Positions 29,901 to 37,771 of a stretch of DNA of 64,000 bases are shown piece by piece. Within the stretch, counting starts at the first letter, position 1, and every line of letters begins with the position of its first letter. The position numbers and the translations under genes were made by a program. This stretch comes from PNON01 sp963757065 (GTDB taxonomy: Bacteria; Chloroflexota; Anaerolineae; Anaerolineales; Anaerolineaceae): assembly GCA_963757065.1 (NCBI GenBank), contig CAVWQC010000007.1, forward strand, positions 930,001 to 994,000, written 5' to 3'. The notes under the pieces are model-generated. The model had not been told where the DNA came from, searched no databases, and saw only the letters and a list, made by a program, of their open reading frames with translations.

Positions 29901-29934
29901 TATTACTTTACCTTTATTAAAGGAAAAGATATGA
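26920..29934 (+). CDS. Sensor histidine kinase with periplasmic SBP domain, PAS, GAF
   Basis: 1004 residues. Signal peptide, then a family 3 solute-binding domain outside the membrane (about 27-255, VIRVGVYENAPKIYTETDG), a membrane helix (about 265-290), PAS (about 305-410), a second PAS (about 420-545), GAF (about 580-720), a coiled coil, HisKA with the phospho-acceptor His786 in MSHELRTPLNS, and HATPase_c with NLLTNAVKF and GTGLGLSICKR. No receiver domain is attached. The stop overlaps the next start (ATGA), so the receiver protein is translated with it. It likely senses an amino acid- or organic acid-like ligand directly. The ligand is unknown. Confidence 0.93.
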   Translation: MRRNIHLLVIALFSLSLISLAYPQSTRVIRVGVYENAPKIYTETDGTVAGFWPDLIQYIAQKEGWKIIWVHGTWEESLDRLKTNEIDILPDVGWTPERAQEFAFSTETVLVSWARLYVPEGSSIQTILDLDGKKVAGLAGSLNFDGPEGIKELAAKFDIHCTFIGKDSYTEVFEALNNKEVDAGITNKDFGDLNEHIYNVIRTPVIIQPTSIQFAFTQEGTLTPYLMETLDSDLINLKADSKSYFYKLIDQYFGQKTQKTFIEIIPPWVYTILLIGGGIILFLLAVSVTARGEVQRQTAELRTSESRYRALLENIPDLIFRLSGEGVFLDYHSAVENRFYVQPQEFLGKKIGDILPPGIAEVTVRKINKALETNDIQMYEYQLPVDGEVRDFEARYTASGSDEVTAIIRDTTTTKKAERELWESQKRYETLARVSPVGIFYTDTTGYTTYVNPTWCKISGLSAEEGLGEGWLNAVYPDDRQTVQENWNKSTRMHKMSSADYRFVHPDGSVVWVIGQAVPEIDSNDQVVGYVGTITDITERKQVEAALQRSISSEHAALIVAKTIQDANLALSRSLDLDEILQVLLDHLRTIVPFDSASVLLLENKNQLIVSALRGALELKNLGHVKAIQFNSEDYPVFKKVVDHLQSIVIDNTSIYDNWKYPNSMDKVISWMGVPLIAGGQVLGLYSLCKTTDSFFTPEYQELGEAFAAQAAIAIQNAKLHKALQDHAAKLEQRVVERTTELANRVSEVESLNSSMISLNEELKEAVFRAESADKLKSAFLATMSHELRTPLNSIIGFTGILLQKLVGPLSEEQEKQLKMVQSSARHLLELINDVLDISKIEAGQIDVIPESFTMENAIQKSVEKIIPMADKKGLVLTSTITPGSIEMFTDRRRVEQILINLLTNAVKFTDKGEVHLETHIENNYVVTRIIDTGIGIKPEDMAVLFKPFQQIDTGITRQYEGTGLGLSICKRLVELLGGKIWVESEWGKGSTFIITLPLLKEKI

Positions 29935-30293
29935 AAGCCAAAATTCTTGTGATTGAAGACAACGAACAAAACATGTATCTGGTATCTTTTATTCTAGAAA
30001 AGCACGATTATCAGGTTTTTCAGGCAAAAAATGGCATCGATGGGATCTCATTGGCAAGTCAGCAAAAGCCTGATTTGATCTTGTTGGATATTCAACTTCC
30101 TATTATGGATGGATACTCAGTTGCTCGTGAGCTGAGGAAAAAGGTTGAGTTAGAAAAGACACCGATCATAGCAGTAACATCATATGCCATGTCTGGTGAT
30201 CGCGAGAATTCATTGAAAGCAGGGTGTTCTGGTTATATCGAAAAACCTATCAACCCTGAAACATTTATTACTCAGATCGAACAGTATTTATAA
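29931..30293 (+). CDS. Single-domain response regulator (CheY/DivK-like)
   Basis: A 120-residue receiver domain with no output domain. The acidic pocket (VIEDNEQN), phospho-acceptor Asp in LILLDIQLP (about 54), switch Thr in AVTSYA and Lys in EKPINPE are all present. Its start overlaps the kinase stop by four bases, and it is followed 19 bases later by the HD-GYP gene. It is the probable phosphorelay partner of the kinase. Confidence 0.93.
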   Translation: MKAKILVIEDNEQNMYLVSFILEKHDYQVFQAKNGIDGISLASQQKPDLILLDIQLPIMDGYSVARELRKKVELEKTPIIAVTSYAMSGDRENSLKAGCSGYIEKPINPETFITQIEQYL

Positions 30294-30312
30294 AGTAGAA
30301 ATGAGGATGAGT

Positions 30313-32391
30313 ATGAAAAAAATATTGATAGTTGATGACCTCCCTCAAAATTTGTATTTGCTTGAAGTATTGCTTAAGTCAAATGGGTATGAAGTGGAGC
30401 AAGCCTCAAATGGTATCGAAGCCTTGGAAATAGCCCGGAAAAACCCTCCGGAAATGATAATTTCCGATATTCTAATGCCGGGAATGGATGGGTTTAGTTT
30501 ATGCCGTGCCTGGAAGTCGGATGACCAATTGAAGAATATCCCCTTTATTTATTACACGGCAACTTATACCGACCCAAAAGACGAAAAATTTGCCATGAGC
30601 CTGGGTGCAGAAAGGTTCATTGTTAAACCCATGGAACCTGATATATTCCTGGCTATCATCAAAGAAATAATTCATAGCCATGAATCAAAACAACTTGTAA
30701 TGCATAAAGCCATTGTTGAGACAGAAGATGTATTTTTCAAAGAGTACAATGAGACTCTTATTCGGAAGTTGGAAGACAAAATGATGAAGTTACAGCGGTC
30801 TAACAAGAGGCTGGCATCTCTTTACCAGGCGAGCTGTAATCTGCACACTATGAAACCGTCGACTGAATTAATAAATATAGTTCTTAAAGATATTATCGAA
30901 ACGGCTGGATATCAGGAAGTTAATTATTTTCATTTTGATGAAACACAAAACAGTCTTTCCTTCCTGGCTGGAATTGGATTTTCGGATAAAAACCTGGCGA
31001 ACTTCAAGGATAAGCTTGTTTTTAAATTAGGCGAAAAAATGGGTCTGGTAGGATGGGTAGCACAAAACGGCCAGACTTACACAGTTACTGACACATCCAA
31101 AGAGGCCAATTGGATAACCATTGACCCGAAAATTAAATCAGCTATATTTACACCACTTACATTTGAAAATAAGCTTCTAGGCGTGATCGCTCTATTTAGC
31201 CGGGAGACAAATGCATTTAACGAGGAAGATGAGCATGATATGGAAGTCCTCGCTAATAGTCTGGCAGTTTCCATTGAGAACAATAGAAACCAGGAAAATG
31301 TTAGAAAGCAGCTTACTCGGGTTTCAGCTCTTCATAATATTGATATTGCAATTAATAGCAGTATGGATATGCATACCACCCTCAACATTTTGCTGGAGCA
31401 TGTGACAAGTCAATTAAAAATTGATGCTGCAGATGTGGTTTTGTATAATTTCAACTCACCAAATTTGGAATTTGCTGCTGGAAAAGGATTTTACTCTACC
31501 AAACGTGATAGTGATACGATGAACATCGGAAAGAGTTTGGCAGGAAAAGTGGTTGTTGAACGCCGTATGATTCATGTCAATGGAATAACCGAACTTACTG
31601 TCCCTACTGAATTCGCGTCAATATGGGCTGCTGAAGGGTTCTGTACCTATTATGGAGCACCATTAATTGCTAAAGGTAAGGTTGTGGGAGTATTGGAAAT
31701 CTTCCACCGTAGTAAATTGGAACCGGACCCAGAGTGGATGGATTATTTTAAAACCCTTGCCGGACAAGCAGCGATTATGATCGATAATGCAAAAATGTTT
31801 GATGGACTTCAACATTCAAACATTGAATTACGGCTGGCTTATGATGCCACGATTGAAGGATGGTCGCGTGCCATGGATTTACGGGATAAAGAGACTGAAG
31901 GCCATACTCAACGTGTAACTGAGATGTCGATCCGTCTTGCGCAAGCCATGCAGATAAATAATGATCAGATCATCCATATCAGACGAGGATCATTATTACA
32001 CGACATTGGCAAGATGGGTGTCCCAGATGCAATTTTATTAAAACCCGGATCGCTTACTGAAGATGAATGGGTCATAATGCGAAAACATCCTCAATTCGCA
32101 TATGACATGCTATTACCGATCGATTATTTATTTCCTGCGTTGGATATTCCATATTGTCACCATGAAAAGTGGGATGGATCAGGCTATCCGCGTGGATTAG
32201 TTGGTAAACAAATCCCAATGGCTGCCAGATTATTTGCAGTAATTGATGTTTGGGACGCATTGAGTTCAGACCGTCCTTATCGAAATGGCTGGCCGAAGGA
32301 AAAAGTAGAAGAGTATATCAGAGAGCAATCGGGGCATCATTTTGAACCAATTATTGTGGAAAGATTTTTTAGCAGCGTAATACAAGCTTAG
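30313..32391 (+). CDS. Response regulator with two GAF domains and HD-GYP phosphodiesterase
   Basis: About 692 residues. ATG 30313 is preferred because GAGGATGAGT precedes it; two in-frame ATGs lie just upstream. Receiver domain (about 1-125, Asp in MIISDILMPGMDG), two GAF domains (about 180-325 and 345-490), and a C-terminal HD-GYP domain (about 505-690) with LLHDIGKMGVPDAIL, HPQFAYDML, CHHEKWDGSGYP. HD-GYP enzymes degrade cyclic di-GMP, and the motif residues are intact. It would convert the kinase signal into a fall in cyclic di-GMP. No diguanylate cyclase is present in the window. Confidence 0.93.
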   Translation: MKKILIVDDLPQNLYLLEVLLKSNGYEVEQASNGIEALEIARKNPPEMIISDILMPGMDGFSLCRAWKSDDQLKNIPFIYYTATYTDPKDEKFAMSLGAERFIVKPMEPDIFLAIIKEIIHSHESKQLVMHKAIVETEDVFFKEYNETLIRKLEDKMMKLQRSNKRLASLYQASCNLHTMKPSTELINIVLKDIIETAGYQEVNYFHFDETQNSLSFLAGIGFSDKNLANFKDKLVFKLGEKMGLVGWVAQNGQTYTVTDTSKEANWITIDPKIKSAIFTPLTFENKLLGVIALFSRETNAFNEEDEHDMEVLANSLAVSIENNRNQENVRKQLTRVSALHNIDIAINSSMDMHTTLNILLEHVTSQLKIDAADVVLYNFNSPNLEFAAGKGFYSTKRDSDTMNIGKSLAGKVVVERRMIHVNGITELTVPTEFASIWAAEGFCTYYGAPLIAKGKVVGVLEIFHRSKLEPDPEWMDYFKTLAGQAAIMIDNAKMFDGLQHSNIELRLAYDATIEGWSRAMDLRDKETEGHTQRVTEMSIRLAQAMQINNDQIIHIRRGSLLHDIGKMGVPDAILLKPGSLTEDEWVIMRKHPQFAYDMLLPIDYLFPALDIPYCHHEKWDGSGYPRGLVGKQIPMAARLFAVIDVWDALSSDRPYRNGWPKEKVEEYIREQSGHHFEPIIVERFFSSVIQA

Positions 32392-32430
32392 GTTCAGAGT
32401 ACAAGAAATCAATTCTACTAATCCTATCAG

Positions 32431-32470
32431 TTGAGAAGCTGGACTTTGCAGCTTTAATTTCTCAATTTTT
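32431..32470 (+). terminator. Intrinsic terminator after the HD-GYP gene
   Basis: TTGAG-AAGCTG pairs with CAGCTT and CTCAA across a six-base bulge and a seven-base loop, followed by five T. Confidence 0.7.
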
Positions 32471-32583
32471 CGGGGGTTAACATGATTACTTGCCATAGCT
32501 CTATGTTCAGGTAATGAATTCATGCTGACTAGAGAGACGTAGAAGTCCACAACCAGATGTTTTGAATCCAATAAGATTAGGTA

Positions 32584-32637
32584 TTGACTTACGAGAAAAC
32601 ATTTGCTAAACTTATGTTATGCAAACATTTGCATAAC
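32584..32637 (+). promoter_or_regulatory. Promoter plus LacI-type palindromic operator of the sugar/polyol locus
   Basis: TTGACT (32584-32589), a 17-bp spacer and TAAACT (32607-32612). A perfect 10-bp palindrome lies immediately downstream (arms 32616-32625 and 32628-32637, two-base centre). Its core ATGCAAA-CA-TTTGCAT equals the typical LacI/GalR-family operator except for CA instead of CG at the centre. The likely repressor is the LacI-family protein encoded 6 kb downstream. The rest of the 316-bp gap holds only the upstream terminator. Confidence 0.75.
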
Positions 32638-32707
32638 AATTGAATAATGGGAATAACTTTCCTTTCCAAGGTCATAAGATAAGTCGTCAATCTTGAGGTG
32701 AGTGATA

Positions 32708-33706
32708 ATGGGAATTTTTGCTGATAGAATCGCTACAGCACGTCATCGTTTATCCTATATTCCTGAAGCTGTTGTCCTGATAAGTTTTCTCCTCCTTTTT
32801 GTTTTTTTTAGTATCTTTGCTCCTCATTTTTTAACCCCACTTGCAATTGGAAACATACTTACCTTCGGTAGCATTACTGGCATTATCGTAATTGGTGTTG
32901 GCTTGTTAATGGTTTCTGGTGAATTTGATCTCTCTGTCGGATCAAATTTTGCTTTGGCGAGTTATGTGTTGGCAATAAGCCTAAATTCCGGGTTACCAGT
33001 CTTTTTAGGAATCCTCTTCGCCCTCATCATTAGTACATTCCTGGGATTTGTAAATGGCATAATTGTTACCAAAACGAATATTCCATCCTTTATTGCTACA
33101 TTGGGGACTATGCTGGCATACCGGGGTATCGTTCGAGCTGTTGGTGGAGGTAGCTTCGCATCATATAGAGGATCGGATATACCCATATTTAAAATTCTAA
33201 ATGGTGACTTCACTTTTCTAAATAATATATTTCATGTGCAGGCATTCAGGACAGACATCATCTGGTTTATTTTGCTGGCAATCATTTTTATTATCGTATT
33301 GATGCGTACTAGATTTGGAAATTGGGTTTTTGCTGTTGGTGGTTTACCGGGAGCTGCACTTGCGCAGGGAGTAAACGTGAATTATGTAAAAGTGATGTGC
33401 TTCACAATCACTGGATTTCTAGTAGCAATCGCAAGTGTCCTTCAATTTTCATACAGATTAAGCGTGGATCCGCTGCGTGGTGACGGTATCGAGATGATTG
33501 CAGTCGCAGCGAGTGCGATTGGCGGAATAAGGTTAACAGGTGGATTTGGAACAATCCTGGGTGCTGTCCTTGGAGCATTCTTATTACAGATGCTGGATCA
33601 AGGATTGGTACTGATGAGCATACCCATCCAGGTATTTCAGGCATGTATTGGTCTGATTATCATTATTTCTGTGATCAGCAATACGTACCTTGGAAAAAGT
33701 AGTTAA
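32708..33706 (+). CDS. ABC sugar permease 1 (RbsC-like)
   Basis: A polytopic permease of the ribose/inositol branch (BPD_transp_2), about 332 residues with 8-10 hydrophobic segments. It carries the family motif VSGEFDLSVGSNFALASY and the cytoplasmic ATPase-contact region FAVGGLPGAALAQGVNVNYVK. ATG 32708 fits GAGGTGAG upstream. First gene of the operon behind the LacI-type operator. A second, distinct permease of equal length follows the binding protein, which suggests a heterodimeric channel. Confidence 0.92.
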   Translation: MGIFADRIATARHRLSYIPEAVVLISFLLLFVFFSIFAPHFLTPLAIGNILTFGSITGIIVIGVGLLMVSGEFDLSVGSNFALASYVLAISLNSGLPVFLGILFALIISTFLGFVNGIIVTKTNIPSFIATLGTMLAYRGIVRAVGGGSFASYRGSDIPIFKILNGDFTFLNNIFHVQAFRTDIIWFILLAIIFIIVLMRTRFGNWVFAVGGLPGAALAQGVNVNYVKVMCFTITGFLVAIASVLQFSYRLSVDPLRGDGIEMIAVAASAIGGIRLTGGFGTILGAVLGAFLLQMLDQGLVLMSIPIQVFQACIGLIIIISVISNTYLGKSS

Positions 33707-33831
33707 GAAAAATAAATCAGAATTAGAACAATGGGAGGTGATGAAAAGAAAAATTGACGGTAATTCAGTATCGAGTTAACAAGAAAGAACGTATATTGAT
33801 GTTTTTTGTAACTTTTCGAGGAGGAAGAAAC

Positions 33832-35760
33832 ATGAAAAAACTAAACATTTTGTTAGCATTGGTAGTCGTCATGTCTTTAATGCTCGCTGCCTGTCAACCA
33901 CCAGCTGCTCCAGCTGCTCCAGCTGAACCCGCTGCACCTGCTGCCCCCGCTGCTCCTGCTGAACCTGCTGCACCTGCGGCTCCTGCAGCCCCTGCTGCAC
34001 CAGCCTCTGATCAACCATTAAAATTCATAATGGTTCAACATGCACTTTGTGCCTGGGATTCATTCTGGTGCACCGTTGAAGACGGAATAAAAACAGCAGC
34101 AAAACAAATGGGTGCTGATGTTACCATTCTAGGACCAGATAAATTCGATCTGGAAAAAACCGCCTCATTGATCGATCAGGCTGTTGCTGCACAACCAGAT
34201 GGCATCGGTTTGACAGTGACAGACGCAGTTCTGTTTAAAGAACCGATCATGAAGGCACTCGCTGCTGGCATCCCGGTTATCGCATACAACGCCGGGAAAG
34301 GACCTATTGGCGATGGTATCCCTTACATGACCTTCCTGGGAATGGATGAAACCGAAGGCGGTCTCCAAAGCGGATCTCGAATGATCGCTGCAGGTGCTAC
34401 CCGTGGTGTTTGTATCAACCATCAGGTTGGTCATGCCGGTTTGGATGCCCGCTGCAAAGGATTTGTTAAAGCTTTTGAAGACAAAGGCCTAAAAGCAGAG
34501 GTTTTGGGCGTAAAGGGTGAAGACGCTGCCCAAGCTCAAACCACAATTGGTGATTTCTACACTGCCAATCCAGACGTGGATGCTTTCTTGACTCTTGGTC
34601 CATCCAGCGCAAATCCATTCTATGCATTTGTAGAAGCCAGCGCTGTCACTAACTTCAAGCACATCACCTTTGACTTAAGCCCGGAAATCGAAGCAAAGAT
34701 CAAAGATAGTACAACCATGGCTGCCATTGACCAACAGCCCTTCCTTCAGGGTTTCGGTGCGGTAATGTACCTGAGCTTAAACAAGAAGTATGGTATCACT
34801 CCCGCTCTTCCAGTAACAGCCACTGGCCCTGGTTTTATCACTGCCGATATGCTGGGGAAGACAACCGAGCCTGATAAACCGGTAAAACTGATCATGGTTC
34901 AACATGCTATGTGTGCTTATGATCCATACTGGTGCGTGGTCGAAAAAGGTATGGTGGAAGCTGCAGCTCAGATGGGTGTTGAAGTCACCATTCTTGGTCC
35001 GGATAAATTTGATCTTGAAAAGACCGCTGCTCTCATTGATCAGGCAGTTGCCGCTCAACCGGATGGAATTGGCCTGGTTGTAACAGACAACGTTTTGTTC
35101 AAAGCACCGATCATGAAAGCAATTGATGCTGGCATTCCAGTGGTAACTTATGATACTGGACTTGGACCGGAAAAAGATGGGATTCCTTATTTGACCTTCT
35201 GGGGCTCTGAGGATTATGTCCAGGGTTACTATGGTGGTTTACGCATGGTGACTGAAGGTGCGACCAAAGGTGTATGTATCAACCACCAGGTTGGTCATTC
35301 TGGATTGGATGCCCGCTGTAAAGGTTTCGTAGATGCTCTAACAGAAAAGGGTGTTCCAGCTGAAGTTTTAGGTGTAAAGGGTGAAGATGCTGCCCAGGTT
35401 CAAACGACCATCAGTGACTACTACACAGCCACTCCTGACGTGGATGCATACCTAACCCTCGGCCCGAGTGGATCAGAACCATTCTATGCCTTCGTTGAAG
35501 CCTCTGGCCTTACACCAGGCAAATTTGTTCACGCTTCATTTGATATTAGTGCCTCAGGCGTGAAAGCCATCAAAGATGGTGTTACTACATTTGTGATGGA
35601 TGCTCAACCATACCTGATCGGTTACGGAACAGTAATGAATCTGGTTCTCTTTAACCGCTATAATATCACACCGGCAACCGGCATTTCTGCTACCGGTCCA
35701 GGTTTCGTAGACAAATCCAACGTAGAAATAGTTGAAAAACTAGCAGGAACTTACCGCTAA
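33832..35760 (+). CDS. Lipoprotein with two tandem sugar-binding (Peripla_BP_4) domains
   Basis: About 642 residues. ATG 33832 follows GAGGAGGAAG; the open frame reaches further upstream. Signal peptide with lipobox LAAC, an Ala/Pro/Glu linker (about residues 25-58), then two full-length ribose-type binding domains (about 60-340 and 350-640). The halves are highly similar, sharing TILGPDKFDLEKTA, LIDQAVAAQPDGIGL, VCINHQVGH and VLGVKGEDAAQ, but they differ at likely ligand-contacting loops (AYNAGKGP against TYDTGLGP; FDLSPEI against FDISASG). Each half keeps the same four Cys residues, possibly disulfides. Usual RbsB-like proteins have one domain. A covalent dimer of receptors paired with two different permeases is unusual. 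Confidence 0.92.
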   Translation: MKKLNILLALVVVMSLMLAACQPPAAPAAPAEPAAPAAPAAPAEPAAPAAPAAPAAPASDQPLKFIMVQHALCAWDSFWCTVEDGIKTAAKQMGADVTILGPDKFDLEKTASLIDQAVAAQPDGIGLTVTDAVLFKEPIMKALAAGIPVIAYNAGKGPIGDGIPYMTFLGMDETEGGLQSGSRMIAAGATRGVCINHQVGHAGLDARCKGFVKAFEDKGLKAEVLGVKGEDAAQAQTTIGDFYTANPDVDAFLTLGPSSANPFYAFVEASAVTNFKHITFDLSPEIEAKIKDSTTMAAIDQQPFLQGFGAVMYLSLNKKYGITPALPVTATGPGFITADMLGKTTEPDKPVKLIMVQHAMCAYDPYWCVVEKGMVEAAAQMGVEVTILGPDKFDLEKTAALIDQAVAAQPDGIGLVVTDNVLFKAPIMKAIDAGIPVVTYDTGLGPEKDGIPYLTFWGSEDYVQGYYGGLRMVTEGATKGVCINHQVGHSGLDARCKGFVDALTEKGVPAEVLGVKGEDAAQVQTTISDYYTATPDVDAYLTLGPSGSEPFYAFVEASGLTPGKFVHASFDISASGVKAIKDGVTTFVMDAQPYLIGYGTVMNLVLFNRYNITPATGISATGPGFVDKSNVEIVEKLAGTYR

Positions 35761-35774
35761 AATATGTAAAATTT

Positions 35775-35803
35775 GACCGGGTGGGTTTGTTACCCACCCG
35801 GTC
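35775..35803 (+). terminator. GC-rich hairpin after the binding protein gene
   Basis: A 12-bp perfect stem (GACCGGGTGGGT with ACCCACCCGGTC) with a five-base loop and no T-run. Such hairpins after binding-protein genes usually protect the upstream mRNA or partly attenuate the genes that follow. Confidence 0.7.
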
Positions 35804-35838
35804 AACCCTTGTAAATGCATGATCATAGGTGAAAATCG

Positions 35839-36840
35839 ATGAGAGCAGCAGACTCCTGGATTTCAAAAATCAGGCGAATATTTTCTGAGTCAACATTGGC
35901 CGGCCCCCTGGCGGTCTTGATCGTTATTTTTATTTTATTATCTTTGTTTGTTCCCAAGTTTCTAAGTTTTCGGTCTGTATCGGGAATTATTAATGCAGCC
36001 ACCCTGACAGGTGCTCTGACAATCGGAATTGCTTTACTGATGATCTCAGGTGAATTTGACCTTTCAGTCGGATCAACACTAGCTGTCGGAGGATATCTTT
36101 ACGGTGGACTATCCATGGCAGGTCAGCCATTTTTAGGTTTCGTCCTTGCGCTTATTGTGCCCACACTTTTAGGAGCATTAAATGGAGTAATTCTTGTGTG
36201 GACAGGAATACCTTCATTTATTGTGACCCTGGGAACCAAGTATTTTTATCGGGGAATGCTGTGGGTGGTTACCGCTGGAACAATGCTGCAGACGATTGAT
36301 CGGTTACCGATCTATAATATTTTCAATGGACGCCTGGATGTATTAAATAATTTGTTCAATGAATCCAATTTCCGAAATTCATTAATCTGGTTGATTCTCC
36401 TCACTGTGATATTTCAAGTTATCCTTGCCCGGACAAAATTTGGCAACCATGTTTTCGCTGTTGGAGGAAATGCTGGGGCAGCCTTAGGGCAGGGTGTCAA
36501 TGTTAAGCGAGTAAAAATTGCCAGTTTTGCAATATCAGGATTAATGGCAGGAGTAACCGGGATACTGCTGTTCAGCCAATATTATACGGTACGGGTTGCT
36601 TCTGGTGACGGAATGGATCTTTCTGCAATCGCTGCAGCCGTGGTTGGTGGAACTTTGATCACAGGTGGTGCCGGAAGTATTTGGGGAGCCCTAGTAGGTG
36701 CATTGATCATTAGTATGCTACGCACAGGGGTTGTTTTAATGAATATTTCATTCATCCCGGCTGATAACTTTGAGGCGATCGTTGGAGTAACCATCATACT
36801 TGCAGCCATATTGAATAATTATCTGCGCAACAGAAAATGA
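35839..36840 (+). CDS. ABC sugar permease 2 (RbsC-like)
   Basis: A 333-residue permease homologous to the first one, with ISGEFDLSVGSTLAVGGY and the ATPase-contact region FAVGGNAGAALGQGVNVKRVK. The two share topology and motifs but differ throughout, so this is an old duplication rather than a recent copy. It precedes the ATPase gene by about 30 bases. Confidence 0.92.
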   Translation: MRAADSWISKIRRIFSESTLAGPLAVLIVIFILLSLFVPKFLSFRSVSGIINAATLTGALTIGIALLMISGEFDLSVGSTLAVGGYLYGGLSMAGQPFLGFVLALIVPTLLGALNGVILVWTGIPSFIVTLGTKYFYRGMLWVVTAGTMLQTIDRLPIYNIFNGRLDVLNNLFNESNFRNSLIWLILLTVIFQVILARTKFGNHVFAVGGNAGAALGQGVNVKRVKIASFAISGLMAGVTGILLFSQYYTVRVASGDGMDLSAIAAAVVGGTLITGGAGSIWGALVGALIISMLRTGVVLMNISFIPADNFEAIVGVTIILAAILNNYLRNRK

Positions 36841-36870
36841 TCAGCCCTGCTTAGAAATAGACTTAAGGAT

Positions 36871-37656
36871 ATGGAGATGGATAAAATGGTTGAGAAAAAA
36901 GTCGAGCACAGCCGAAATTCATTGGTCTGGATGGAAAATATCTCAAGGAAATTTGGCACAATAACAGCTTTGCAGGGAGTAAATTTTGGAGTTGAGAAGG
37001 GGGAGGTCAGGGCTTTACTGGGCGATAATGGTGCAGGAAAATCAACGCTCATTAAAGTATTGATGGGTGTCCATCAGCCGACTTCCGGCCAAATATATTT
37101 CGATGGTAAACCTGTCTGGATCAATTCACCCAAGCAAGCACGAGAAATTGGGATTGAAGCTGTTTATCAGGATCTTGCATTAATCAACCTCATGAGTATT
37201 TCGAGAAATTTCTTCCTGGGACGGGAAATGGTGAAGAAATACGGACCCGTGGAATTATTAAATATCAAGGGTATGGAAGATATTTGCAGAACGTCACTAC
37301 ATGATATAGGTATCGAAATTCGCTCTGCATCTGAACGGGTTGGAAGCCTATCTGGTGGTGAACGTCAATCGATCGCCATAGGCAGGGGTGTTTACTTTGG
37401 GGCAAAAGTATTAATTCTTGACGAACCTACGTCTGCATTATCTGTTGCAGAAACTCGAAAAGTTTTGTCATATATTGACAACGCACGAGAAAGAGAGTTG
37501 GCAGTTATTTTTATCACTCATAATGTTCACCATGTTTATATGGTTGCAGATAGTTATACGATCATTCGGCAGGGACGTAATGTTGGAACATATTTTAAAG
37601 GAGAATTATCTGAAGATGATATTGCTGATCTAATTACAGGAGATAGAGAATCATAA
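36871..37656 (+). CDS. ABC sugar transporter ATPase, single-domain (FrcA-like)
   Basis: A 261-residue ATPase with Walker A GDNGAGKST, Q-loop YQDLALI, signature LSGGERQSIAIGRG, Walker B LILDEPTSAL and switch His in FITHNVHH. RbsA/MglA-type ATPases have two fused nucleotide-binding domains; this is a half-size version, as in the FrcA type, and should act as a homodimer under the two different permeases. The start may be ATG 36871 or the in-frame ATG 36877. Confidence 0.93.
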   Translation: MEMDKMVEKKVEHSRNSLVWMENISRKFGTITALQGVNFGVEKGEVRALLGDNGAGKSTLIKVLMGVHQPTSGQIYFDGKPVWINSPKQAREIGIEAVYQDLALINLMSISRNFFLGREMVKKYGPVELLNIKGMEDICRTSLHDIGIEIRSASERVGSLSGGERQSIAIGRGVYFGAKVLILDEPTSALSVAETRKVLSYIDNARERELAVIFITHNVHHVYMVADSYTIIRQGRNVGTYFKGELSEDDIADLITGDRES

Positions 37657-37771
37657 TTGTTAATTTGCTGAAAACCTGTATAAATATGCAGCCAAAGAAG
37701 GTAGATTGTTAATCTTTAAAACCTGGAACATAGACCTTCATCAAAAATTTATATATCTATAGGAGTCTAAA

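Noticed and set aside
33890..34010. Short GC-rich tandem repeat that might be a CRISPR or minisatellite
   Set aside because: It encodes the Ala/Pro/Glu linker after the lipobox in frame; there are no spacers.
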